Source of the DNA: Verrucomicrobiaceae bacterium
Lineage (GTDB): Bacteria; Verrucomicrobiota; Verrucomicrobiia; Verrucomicrobiales; Verrucomicrobiaceae
Reading direction: 5' to 3'
NCBI GenBank assembly: GCA_027486585.1
Contig: JAIXOU010000139.1
Span: forward strand, 29,682-93,681
DNA length: 64,000 nucleotides
Below, piece after piece: positions 43,081-51,193 of the stretch. The position numbers were made by a program, and so were the translations under genes. The notes under the pieces are model-generated. The model worked only from the letters and a program-made list of their open reading frames with translations, did not search any database and was not told the origin of the DNA. How positions within the stretch are numbered: the stretch's first letter is position 1; every line of letters begins with the position of its first letter.

Positions 43081-45683
43081 CACCGCTGTCTCCAGAATCA
43101 TTGAATGATGAAGTCACTGACATGACTCAGGATGTTTCAGAGGATGTTATGCCAGAGGATGTTATGCCAGAGGATGTCGGGGACTCTGAAGATGAGATTC
43201 CTTCTTGGGGGCACAGGCATTTACGCGCGTGGTTGTACTCTTTGACCTCTTTGATTGTGATCTTCTTAGGGGCTGGGGCTGAGCTGTGGAGCTGTGCGGT
43301 GGCTCTAATCTTGATGGGAGTCACTCTTTGCTTGGCGCCACCACGCTTTAAGTTGCGCCCAACGCCACGGCTTCTTTTGACTTGGTTAATGCTTCTTCCT
43401 GCCGTGGGTTTATTGCCTGCCACATGGTTTGGACCTGTTGAGTCCTGGCGCATAAAATTGATCCAAGAATGGTCGGTGGCTGTTTCCAGCAGCCTTTCCC
43501 CAGACTTTCAACTGACCCTTGAGACTTGGGTTATTTCCGTCTTCGGGCTGCTTTGGTTGTGGTCTTGTTTGGGGCAGAATTTCAGTGATTCTGGGCGACG
43601 CGTCGCTTTACGGCTGCTCTCATTCGGCTGCATTATCATCGCACTATTTTTTGAATTAGAGGTTCTCCAGATGGTTCATCTCCCCTGGTGGCCGCATATT
43701 CAAGATGGCTCTTTAAGTTATGACTATGGTCCTTTTGCTAACCGCAACCATTCTTCGAGCCTCTTTGCTTTGGCGAGTGTGCTTTGTGCTGGTGCTTGCT
43801 TTGATTCCATTCGGCGTAAGTCCAGGAGTTGGATTTTGTTTTTTGCGGGTATCTTGTTACTGTTTGCATGCATCGTCTCCAATACTTCGCGTGCTGGATT
43901 GATGTTGTTTCTTCTTGGGTTGACTTGCTGGGTGGCAACAGCCGCCATGAAGAAAGGACTCGTGCGTAAGATCCTTGTTGGTGTTGCTATTGTTGGTTCC
44001 ATTTTATCCGCTCTACTTGTTTCAAAAGGGTTTCTTGCCGAGCGACTTTCGAGTCGTCCTATTTCTACGGCGATTGTCCAGGATACTCGAATTAGGCTAG
44101 CTGAAGAGACGCTTTCTGCTGTGGCCTCGGCTCCATGGTTAGGACGTGGTCTCGGTGTCTTTGAGTTTGTTTTCCCACAAGTAACCCCAACAGCGATGCC
44201 GCTAGCGCGGGCAATTCACCCAGAGAGTGATGTGCTCTGGATGCTTTTTGAGCTTGGATTCATCGTCTTGATCCCTGCTGTTATTTTGGTTCTTTGGTTT
44301 TACTCTACTACGGGTCCTTGGTTTTCTCAGCGAAACAGAAAAAGTCGTGAAAGCAGGTCGGGCAGACGAATGAGAAAGGCCTCTGCGATTGCGGCATTCA
44401 TAGCTCTGATCCATGGGGTTTTTGATGTGCCACTGCATGGCTTTGGTTATTTCCTGCTCATAGGCTTCATTGCGTCTCTGGCTGTGCGTCCTCGTTATTC
44501 CGGATCCAGGATCAACTTGTCTGGTAAACGATTGTTCCAGATGGCTGGGCTGATCATGATTTGCTCCGGCAGTTATCTACTCTTCATGTTTGTAGGCTTG
44601 GTGGATGCTACTATACCTTCGATGGCACCAGTCCTTCATGATCGAGCTTTGAGTGAATCTGCTAAAGGTAAACGCGCTGAAGCTCTCGTGATGATTAATC
44701 GTGCCATTGAGCTTTCGCCTCTCGATTATCGTTTATATTTCTTGAGGGCTGAACTTCATCTTGTCACGAAACAGGATCGAGAGCAGGCTTTGTTGGATTT
44801 TGGTCGTGCGCGGGCAGTTGAGCCACGCTATGCCGATTTTTGTATGGATGAAGGGGAATTCTGGATGCGTTTTGATCCCAGCATTGCCATTATTCCTTGG
44901 CGGGAGTTTCTTCGTCGCTATGAGGCACCTGAGGAGCTTTATCTGGATAGATACTGGCGAATGGTAGCCAGCCTGGCACCTTTTCCAGATCAACAATTGG
45001 CTATTTGGAGACTTGCAAGTCATTTGCCGCTACAATTAATGTGTCTCACTCAGTATACTGCGTCGCCTCATTGGGAGACTCTTCATTCTGAGTTTTTGGC
45101 GCAGCATCCGGGTTTGGCTGATTTGAATGAAAACCAAATTCATTACTTTTTTTCCGCTTGGCAGCAAAAGAGTGATAAGGCTGTTTTGCTGGCCTATATT
45201 GAAAAGTATCCGCGACTTAAAAAAGTCTGTTGGCGCATGATCGCTATGGATATGGCTCAGAAAGGCCAATTTGAATCTGCCTTCAAGCTTGCAGCACTTC
45301 ATATTCAGGCGGCGGCCCCTTCTGCGTCAATTTCTGCGGCCGACATTCCTCGATTGGAGCGTGCTCACCTATTGAATCCGGTGGATATTCTGCCTGGCGT
45401 GGAACTCTATTATGCTCAGAGGCTCAGCGGTGATTTGAAAGCGGCACGCATCACTCTCGAAAAAGTCATGAGACTTCCCAAGGCACCAGATTTTCTCAAG
45501 CGCGAATTAGCTTCTCTGTTAGCAGATTCCGGTGATTTCCGCACTGCTTGGGATCTCATGCGCCAGATTATCGACGCGACCCCTGTCCAAAGTTCAGCTT
45601 TAGAATCGACGCCTTCTGACGAAGACGGCATACAACGTCCCAATGCGCCAGAACCAAGGCCCGAGAACGCGGATTTTCTTTAA
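43077..45683 (+). CDS. O-antigen ligase/polymerase-like membrane protein with C-terminal TPRs
   Basis: 868 aa. An acidic N-terminus with a repeated VMPED pentapeptide precedes about eleven membrane segments. The large loop holds FANRNHSSSLFALASVL, close to the RNH-type signature of Wzy_C/O-antigen ligase proteins, and SRAGLMLFLLG. From about residue 520, soluble repeats of TPR type (ALSESAKGKRAEALVMI, AIELSPLDYRLYFLRAELH) run to the end. Such proteins transfer or polymerise finished glycans in the periplasm. It is the last gene of the polysaccharide locus. Confidence 0.82.
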   Translation: MTPLSPESLNDEVTDMTQDVSEDVMPEDVMPEDVGDSEDEIPSWGHRHLRAWLYSLTSLIVIFLGAGAELWSCAVALILMGVTLCLAPPRFKLRPTPRLLLTWLMLLPAVGLLPATWFGPVESWRIKLIQEWSVAVSSSLSPDFQLTLETWVISVFGLLWLWSCLGQNFSDSGRRVALRLLSFGCIIIALFFELEVLQMVHLPWWPHIQDGSLSYDYGPFANRNHSSSLFALASVLCAGACFDSIRRKSRSWILFFAGILLLFACIVSNTSRAGLMLFLLGLTCWVATAAMKKGLVRKILVGVAIVGSILSALLVSKGFLAERLSSRPISTAIVQDTRIRLAEETLSAVASAPWLGRGLGVFEFVFPQVTPTAMPLARAIHPESDVLWMLFELGFIVLIPAVILVLWFYSTTGPWFSQRNRKSRESRSGRRMRKASAIAAFIALIHGVFDVPLHGFGYFLLIGFIASLAVRPRYSGSRINLSGKRLFQMAGLIMICSGSYLLFMFVGLVDATIPSMAPVLHDRALSESAKGKRAEALVMINRAIELSPLDYRLYFLRAELHLVTKQDREQALLDFGRARAVEPRYADFCMDEGEFWMRFDPSIAIIPWREFLRRYEAPEELYLDRYWRMVASLAPFPDQQLAIWRLASHLPLQLMCLTQYTASPHWETLHSEFLAQHPGLADLNENQIHYFFSAWQQKSDKAVLLAYIEKYPRLKKVCWRMIAMDMAQKGQFESAFKLAALHIQAAAPSASISAADIPRLERAHLLNPVDILPGVELYYAQRLSGDLKAARITLEKVMRLPKAPDFLKRELASLLADSGDFRTAWDLMRQIIDATPVQSSALESTPSDEDGIQRPNAPEPRPENADFL
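43140..43178 (+). repeat. 15-bp coding tandem repeat (VMPED)
   Basis: GAGGATGTTATGCCA occurs twice in full and once in part, adding an acidic pentapeptide to the N-terminal tail of the ligase-like protein. The period is a multiple of 3, so copy changes keep the frame. Confidence 0.9.
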
Positions 45684-45706
45684 ATTTAGCTCACTTAAAA
45701 ACCAAT

Positions 45707-45756
45707 TGGCCCACTGTTGCTTCGAGGGAAAAGAACCTCGTTGACGCAGTGGGCCA
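45707..45756 (+). terminator. Terminator hairpin at end of polysaccharide locus
   Basis: TGGCCCACTG at 45707-45716 pairs perfectly with CAGTGGGCCA at 45747-45756 (10 bp). An inner 5-bp pair CGAGG/CCTCG caps the stem. It lies 24 nt after the ligase-like gene's stop. The downstream sequence has only short T runs (TTTACTTTA), so termination strength is uncertain. Confidence 0.6.
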
Positions 45757-45777
45757 TTTACTTTAGCGTATTTGATA

Positions 45778-45789
45778 GTCAACTTTGAC
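45778..45789. promoter_or_regulatory. Short inverted repeat upstream of response regulator
   Basis: GTCAA-CT-TTGAC, 20 nt before ATG 45810. It overlaps a weak promoter-like pair (TTGATA at 45772, CATTCT at 45795 with 17-nt spacing). It may be an operator, possibly for autoregulation; evidence is position and symmetry only. Confidence 0.25.
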
Positions 45790-45809
45790 TCTCACATTCT
45801 AACAACTTT

Positions 45810-47180
45810 ATGGCTAAACTGGTAATCATAGACGACGAGGCGGCAATTCTTGAGCTGATGAGCAAGCTTTGTCGCGCAGCAGGACACACCGTATTTGGCT
45901 ATACAACTGGCCTTGAGGGCATGGCTGCGATCCGCACCCAGCAGCCTGATCTGGTCATCGTGGACCTGCGCATCGGCGATGTGAATGGCCTGGATTTGGT
46001 CAGTATGTGCCGGGATCAGTTTCCGAATACAGCCGTCATCATGGTCACGGGCCATGGCAGTGTTGAGACGGCTGTCGAGGCGATGCGACTCGGCGCTTTC
46101 GATTATTTAACTAAGCCATTCGATCTTGGAGACTTGATCAAAACAGTGAATCAAGCCCTTGGTCGCGGTGCCGCAGGTTCATCAGAGGCACCGATGACCA
46201 TGCCTTCGTCTTCGGTGCGCAGCAGCTCATCCTCAAAATTGATTGGTCATAGCGATGCGATTCAGCGCATCTTTGAGATTGTACGCCGCGTGTCAGACAA
46301 TGATAGCCCGGTGCTGCTGGAAGGTGAATTTGGTGTCGGTAAGCACATGGTAGCCAGGGCCTTGCATGAAGCTAGCCGCCGCAATTCTGCGCCTTATAAA
46401 GAAGTTCAATGCAGCGCGATGCCTGAGGATTCGTTGGAATCTGAGCTTTTTGGTCACTCTGGCGGTCAGGGTGGGATTTTCAGTCGTGCCAATGGTGGGA
46501 CTGTCCATCTTGCTGAGGTTCACGTGTTGCCGCCACGCATTCAGGCTCAGCTGAATACATTCCTGGACGAAGCCCAATCGCGTCGTAGTGCCTGGAACAC
46601 GGGCTCTGCCGATTTCCGTTTGGTCGTAAGCACGACTATCAGCTTGGAAGAGGCTGCCAAAAAGGGCACTTTCCGTGAAGATCTCTACTACAAGCTGTCT
46701 GTGGTTCCGCTCAAGATTCCGCCATTGCGTGAGCGACGTCAGGATATCAAGCCCTTGGTGGATCACTTCTTGAAGGATCTTTCTGAGCGCACGGATTCCA
46801 AGATCAAGGCGATGGACACCTATGCGCTGGAGTTTCTTGAGAAATACCCATGGCCAGGGAATGTGTCTGAGTTGAGAAATGCTGTCGAACGTGCCTGCGC
46901 CTTCGCTGAGGGGGACCGCGTGCGTCCAGCGGATCTTCCTGCGAAAGTGAGTCAGCAGATTGAGGTGCCAACACCTGCTTCCACCAGTGGTGGGACTACC
47001 CAGCTGCCGATTGGCTCGACTTTGGATGATTTCATCAAGGGTCAAGAGCGCCTCTTCATTCAAGAGACGCTTAAGTACAACAATGGCTCACGCGAAAAAA
47101 CGGCAACGATGCTGGGCGTCAGTATTGCGACCTTGTACCGTAAAATGGGTCTCAACGTGGACCGCAAAACCACAGCCTAG
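45810..47180 (+). CDS. NtrC-layout response regulator lacking the GAFTGA motif
   Basis: 456 aa. Receiver domain 1-118 has D8/D9, phospho-acceptor D52, T80 and K102. After a Ser-rich linker, a AAA+ domain of sigma-54 activator type follows with a changed Walker A (GEFGVGKH, 172-179). Where such proteins have GAFTGA, here residues 214-224 read FGHSGGQGGIF, and the Walker B region TVHLAEVH has A235 in place of the Asp. A Fis-type helix-turn-helix closes the protein (NNGSREKTATMLGVS). It probably binds DNA after phosphorylation but is not expected to activate sigma-54 polymerase. No histidine kinase is adjacent. Its place at the end of the polysaccharide locus hints at control of that locus. Confidence 0.85.
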   Translation: MAKLVIIDDEAAILELMSKLCRAAGHTVFGYTTGLEGMAAIRTQQPDLVIVDLRIGDVNGLDLVSMCRDQFPNTAVIMVTGHGSVETAVEAMRLGAFDYLTKPFDLGDLIKTVNQALGRGAAGSSEAPMTMPSSSVRSSSSSKLIGHSDAIQRIFEIVRRVSDNDSPVLLEGEFGVGKHMVARALHEASRRNSAPYKEVQCSAMPEDSLESELFGHSGGQGGIFSRANGGTVHLAEVHVLPPRIQAQLNTFLDEAQSRRSAWNTGSADFRLVVSTTISLEEAAKKGTFREDLYYKLSVVPLKIPPLRERRQDIKPLVDHFLKDLSERTDSKIKAMDTYALEFLEKYPWPGNVSELRNAVERACAFAEGDRVRPADLPAKVSQQIEVPTPASTSGGTTQLPIGSTLDDFIKGQERLFIQETLKYNNGSREKTATMLGVSIATLYRKMGLNVDRKTTA

Positions 47181-47197
47181 TTCTTTTTCAATCGTGT

Positions 47198-47229
47198 TGC
47201 CGCGTGGAGTTCTTTTTACTCCTGCGGCA
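47198..47229. terminator. Hairpin between convergent genes
   Basis: TGCCGC/GCGGCA and GGAGT/ACTCC form a two-part stem around a loop with TTCTTTTT, between the regulator (+) and the ABC ATPase (-), whose stop codon lies in the loop and right arm. It could serve as a bidirectional terminator, though neither side has a good T tract. Confidence 0.35.
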
Positions 47230-48298
47230 GCATGACCACGTCCTCGGGGTTGGCCATCAGCGTGACCTCTTCAGGCGATGGTTGTCGGATGGTCTGTGGG
47301 TTCATCTCACAGACTTTGATGTTTAGGCCACAGGCCGTTTTCAATTCATATTGGGCCGTTGTTCCCAGATAATGAGTGTCATTGATGTGCCCTGAAAAGT
47401 GATTGGACGTGTCTTCTAATGCAGCAAAAGTCAAAGCCTCAGGCCTGACCGAGATGAGCACCCTCGTTCCAGCCAGTGGCTGCCAGTCATCACGATTTGG
47501 TCGGGCTAGGAAGTGACCCAAGGTCGTTCCAACGAGATAAAAGCCTTCCTCGGTCATGGGCTGGAGCACTTTGGCCTCGATCAAATTGGTCTCGCCAATG
47601 AACTCGGCCACCATGCGATTGGCCGGATTTCGATAGACTTCTTGCGGGGTGCCGACTTGGGCGATTTGGCCCGCATCCATCACGGCGAGTCGATCGGCCA
47701 TGCTCAGGGCCTCATCGCGGTCGTGGGTGACATACAGGCCGGTCAGGCCAAATTCCTTGCAGATGCGCCGGATTTCGGATCGCATCTGGTGGCGGAGCTT
47801 GGCATCGAGATTGGACAAGGGCTCATCTAAAAGCAGGCAGCGTGGTCGAATGACCAAAGCCCGGGCCAAGGCCACACGCTGCTGCTGGCCACCCGAGAGT
47901 TGGGAAATGCGGCGTGCGCCAAGGCCGCCGAGTTTGACCAACTCAAGAGCCTGTTCCACGCGCTTTTCGATCTCCGGCTGGGGGCGATTCCGTTCTTCCA
48001 GGCCAAAGGCGACATTTTGCGCCACATTGAGATGCGGCCACAGCGCGTAGCTTTGGAACATCATGCCGGTGCCGCGCTTGTGGGCTGGCAGGTCGGTCAC
48101 ATCTTCTTCGCCGAAGTAGATGCGTCCTGCATTGGGTTGATAAAAGCCAGCGATATGGCGTAGCAGCGTGGTTTTACCGCAGCCACTGGGGCCGAGGAGG
48201 AAAAACAGCTCACCTTCAGCAATCTCCAAATTCACGTCATTCAGCACCGATTGTGCCCCAAAGCTTTTGCTGAGGTTTTGGATAAAGATCGAGGGCAT
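47216..48298 (-). CDS. ABC importer ATPase, PotA/FbpC type
   Basis: 360 aa. Walker A GPSGCGKT (36-43), LSGGQ (134-138) with QQQRVALARAL, Walker B LLLDEP and the H-loop VTHDRDEAL. The region after about 240 is a TOBE-type C-terminal domain. This is the layout of spermidine/putrescine, ferric iron or thiamine importer ATPases (PotA, FbpC, ThiQ-like). No permease or binding protein is adjacent in the window, so the substrate cannot be inferred. It is followed (upstream on its strand) by an esterase gene. Confidence 0.9.
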   Translation of the reverse strand: MPSIFIQNLSKSFGAQSVLNDVNLEIAEGELFFLLGPSGCGKTTLLRHIAGFYQPNAGRIYFGEEDVTDLPAHKRGTGMMFQSYALWPHLNVAQNVAFGLEERNRPQPEIEKRVEQALELVKLGGLGARRISQLSGGQQQRVALARALVIRPRCLLLDEPLSNLDAKLRHQMRSEIRRICKEFGLTGLYVTHDRDEALSMADRLAVMDAGQIAQVGTPQEVYRNPANRMVAEFIGETNLIEAKVLQPMTEEGFYLVGTTLGHFLARPNRDDWQPLAGTRVLISVRPEALTFAALEDTSNHFSGHINDTHYLGTTAQYELKTACGLNIKVCEMNPQTIRQPSPEEVTLMANPEDVVMLPQE

Positions 48299-48319
48299 GG
48301 CAGGAGGTGATCGCTTGGT

Positions 48320-49180
48320 TTACTTGCGCCACAGCCACTTCATGGCTTCAGGGAAGAGACTGCCACCGTGGTTGCTGTTATGGGCACCATCGCCAAAGGC
48401 AAAGGTGTAATCATAGTGCATGAACTCCAAAGCTTTGGCCATCTGTTGATTGGCTAAGGGCCAGTTGCCGTAGGGGTTGTCGAGGTCATTGCTGCCATCT
48501 TGCAGATAGATGCGCAAAGGCTTGCGTTCAGTGAGTCGGATCAGCGATGGGTAAACGTGTCCGCCCGCAAGATTAACAAAGCTGCCAATGGTGGAGAAGA
48601 CCTTGCGGAATCGATCGGGCCGTTCCCAAGCGACCGTGAAAGCGCAGATCGCGCCACTGCTGGCACCCGCCAATGCCCAGCCTTCGGGATCATCTGTTAG
48701 GCGATAATCCTTCTGCACTTGCGGGATGATTTCCTCCAGAAGGAATCGCGCATAGGTGTCGCCAAGTGAGTTGTATTCTTTGCCACGGTTGTTGTTTTTC
48801 CAGGCACTGGCAGGCTTCGTGTTACCCTGGTGGCCAGGATTGATGAAGATCGCGATGGTCGGGGCCATGGCTCCGCTGGCAATCAGGTTATCAAAGACCA
48901 CAGGCACACGCCAGGCACCTTTGACGCCGATGTAATCGTGACCATCCTGAAAGACCATGAGATTGGCTGGTTTATCGGCGGAGTATTGAGCAGGCACATA
49001 GAGCCACCAATCACGTTTCGTGCCTGCAAAGATCTTCGATTCATGGACAGGCATCGCTAGCACCTTGCCTTGAGGCACTCCCGGCGTGACTTGGGAGAGG
49101 GGACCGAGGGAGTAGTCGCCAAGAGCTAAGGCCGTCAGCGAAAGGGTGGTCAGGAGGGTAAAACAGCAGCGTGTGAGCAT
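48320..49180 (-). CDS. Secreted esterase, Fes/enterochelin-esterase-like alpha/beta hydrolase
   Basis: 286 aa with a signal peptide (hydrophobic [13 protein letters not shown] at the start). Esterase family motifs: [30 protein letters not shown] and the nucleophile elbow GASSG with S174. The catalytic His is probably in [14 protein letters not shown] near the C-terminus. It likely cleaves esters outside the cytoplasm, for example on polysaccharides or siderophores. It lies 21 nt upstream of the ABC ATPase on the same strand. Confidence 0.87.
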   Translation of the reverse strand: MLTRCCFTLLTTLSLTALALGDYSLGPLSQVTPGVPQGKVLAMPVHESKIFAGTKRDWWLYVPAQYSADKPANLMVFQDGHDYIGVKGAWRVPVVFDNLIASGAMAPTIAIFINPGHQGNTKPASAWKNNNRGKEYNSLGDTYARFLLEEIIPQVQKDYRLTDDPEGWALAGASSGAICAFTVAWERPDRFRKVFSTIGSFVNLAGGHVYPSLIRLTERKPLRIYLQDGSNDLDNPYGNWPLANQQMAKALEFMHYDYTFAFGDGAHNSNHGGSLFPEAMKWLWRK

Positions 49181-49234
49181 GAGGCATCCATCATGGGGAG
49201 ATGCTAGCCCAGGGTCAAGAGGGGAAGGGGATTC

Positions 49235-50992
49235 TCAGGCAAACAGCTCTGGATAAATGGTCTCAGCCATTGATCTGCTTTTGGCTAGGATCTCTGGGGC
49301 ACTGCTCATCTGCATGATCTCCACGGCGAGCCGAGAGCACTCTGCAGCATTGAGTTTTCTCACGGCATGTTTGATGCGTGCCACCTGGCTGGATGCGACG
49401 CTCAGCTCGCTCAAACCGAGTCCTACAAGCAATGGCGTCAGCTCAATGTCAGCCGCCATTTCTCCACAGATGCAGACGCGGATGCCAGCCTTTTTGCCAG
49501 CCGCCACGGTCATTTGGATGAGTCTTAGCACCGCGATGTGCGTTGGTTGATAAAGATCTGCTACACGCTCATTCAGACGATCCACCGCCAGGGTGTATTG
49601 AATCAGATCATTCGTGCCGAGGCTCAGGAAATCAACCTCCGCAGCGATGAGATCTGCCGACATGGCAGCGCTGGGGATCTCGATCATGGCACCGATTTGA
49701 ATGTCTTCAGGGATCTTTAACCCCTCGGCCATCAGCTCACTAGCGCACTGATCCAGGAGGGCGCGGGCAGCACGCACTTCTTCCACCCCGCAGACCATGG
49801 GAAACATGATGCCTGCGCGGCCATGACAGGCGGCTCTTAGCAAAGCGCGCAACTGTTTGCGAAAGAGATCCTGACGCCCGAGTGAGACGCGAATACCGCG
49901 CCAACCCAGGAACGGATTCGGCTCTGGTTCGCCAGAGGCATGGGGATCCACTTTATCACCACCGATGTCGAGGGTGCGGAAGATGATCTCACCCGGAGCC
50001 ATGGCTTTCACCGCTTTGGTGTAGCATTCAGCCAGCCAATCCTCAGAACCATCTGGATCTTCCAGGTGCAGGAACTCGGTGCGGAAGAGCCCCACTTGCT
50101 CGGCTCCGCTGTCGCGGATGGCGTCCATCTCTTCGATGAACTCAGCATTGGCACACACGTCCACTTTGAAGCCATCGCTGGTGATGGCAGGCTCATGACG
50201 TGTGATTTGCAGGGCATCCTCGCGGGCATCCGATTGCTCTTCACGGCTGCGATACTTAGCCAGAGTGGCAGGGGATGGATTCAGGATCAGCAGACCTTCA
50301 TCGCCATCCAGGAGCACCGGGTCGCCTGAATGCAGTTCATCACAGATATTGTGGAGTCTCACCACCGCAGGCAGCGCCAGCGAGCGTGCAATGATGGCTG
50401 CATGGGAGTTAGCGCTGCCAGTTTCTAGCGCAAAGCCCAGCACCTTGCTGCGGTCCAGTTGCACCGTGTCCGAAGGCGTTAGGTCATGGGCGATGATGAT
50501 GACCTGATCATCGAACATCGGATGTTGCAGCATCTCGCCACGCAAATGACGCATCACGCGGTGCGTCACGTCTTTGATATCGAGAAAGCGCTCTCTCAGG
50601 TAAGAATCGGCCAGACCGCGCAGGGCATCCATGTGCTTGCACATCAGACGGTAATACACAGCATCCACGCAGATCAGTTTTTCCCGCACCGTTTTCTCCA
50701 CCTGCTTGAGGATGGAGTTATCATGCAGGATCAGCAGATGCGCCTCGAAGATGTCGGCCTCAGAGCTGCCTTGCTCATCCATGATCTGCTGCACCGCCTC
50801 GATCTCCACGCGCGTCACCTCCAGCGCGGCATGCCAGCGGGCTAGATCACTTTCCACCTCATCGGCGGAGATAGCCACTTCATCGGGCTCATCGAAGTGG
50901 TCCTTGAGCACATGCACCACGGCATGGGCCACGCCGGAGGAGACAGCGGTGCCTTGCCAGATTTTTTCGGTGCTTTTATCGGCTAAATTCAT
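49235..50992 (-). CDS. ptsI: PTS enzyme I (phosphoenolpyruvate-protein phosphotransferase)
   Basis: 585 aa, the usual length for enzyme I. The active histidine is H197 in TGSANSHAAIIARSLALPAVV. PEP-binding signatures FRTEFLHL, RTLDIGGDK, FLGWRGIRVSL and FFSLGTNDLIQY-like LSLGTNDLIQYTLAVDR are present, with ICGEMAAD near the end. It passes phosphate from PEP to HPr. No HPr or enzyme II gene is adjacent, so it may act in regulation; the ptsP name is possible, but no GAF domain is present. Confidence 0.95.
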   Translation of the reverse strand: MNLADKSTEKIWQGTAVSSGVAHAVVHVLKDHFDEPDEVAISADEVESDLARWHAALEVTRVEIEAVQQIMDEQGSSEADIFEAHLLILHDNSILKQVEKTVREKLICVDAVYYRLMCKHMDALRGLADSYLRERFLDIKDVTHRVMRHLRGEMLQHPMFDDQVIIIAHDLTPSDTVQLDRSKVLGFALETGSANSHAAIIARSLALPAVVRLHNICDELHSGDPVLLDGDEGLLILNPSPATLAKYRSREEQSDAREDALQITRHEPAITSDGFKVDVCANAEFIEEMDAIRDSGAEQVGLFRTEFLHLEDPDGSEDWLAECYTKAVKAMAPGEIIFRTLDIGGDKVDPHASGEPEPNPFLGWRGIRVSLGRQDLFRKQLRALLRAACHGRAGIMFPMVCGVEEVRAARALLDQCASELMAEGLKIPEDIQIGAMIEIPSAAMSADLIAAEVDFLSLGTNDLIQYTLAVDRLNERVADLYQPTHIAVLRLIQMTVAAGKKAGIRVCICGEMAADIELTPLLVGLGLSELSVASSQVARIKHAVRKLNAAECSRLAVEIMQMSSAPEILAKSRSMAETIYPELFA

Positions 50993-51193
50993 TCAGGGCC
51001 TATGATGGGGAGCAGCCCTACCTTTGGCAATCACGAATCAGGCCAAAGCCCTGACTCTTTCGTCACCCAACCCTTGGGGAAATCTCGGGAATCGTTGACG
51101 GTGGTTTCCAAACCATGCAAACCATCGCCAGCGACTGCAAACCCTTGCCAACGGGCTCCCGTGGCTTGGGCTCTCCCGCCGAACCTTCCCATC
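50993..51193. other. 201-nt spacer, no gene seen
   Basis: The spacer lies between the ptsI and flavoprotein genes, both on the minus strand. Short ORFs across it have no family features. It may hold the ptsI promoter; I see no clear -35/-10 pair. There is a small GGTTTCCAAACC palindrome near 51110. Confidence 0.4.

Noticed and set aside
46293..47063. Minus-strand ORF of 256 codons opposite the response regulator
   Set aside because: Shadow of the regulator's AAA+ and HTH coding sequence; no family features.
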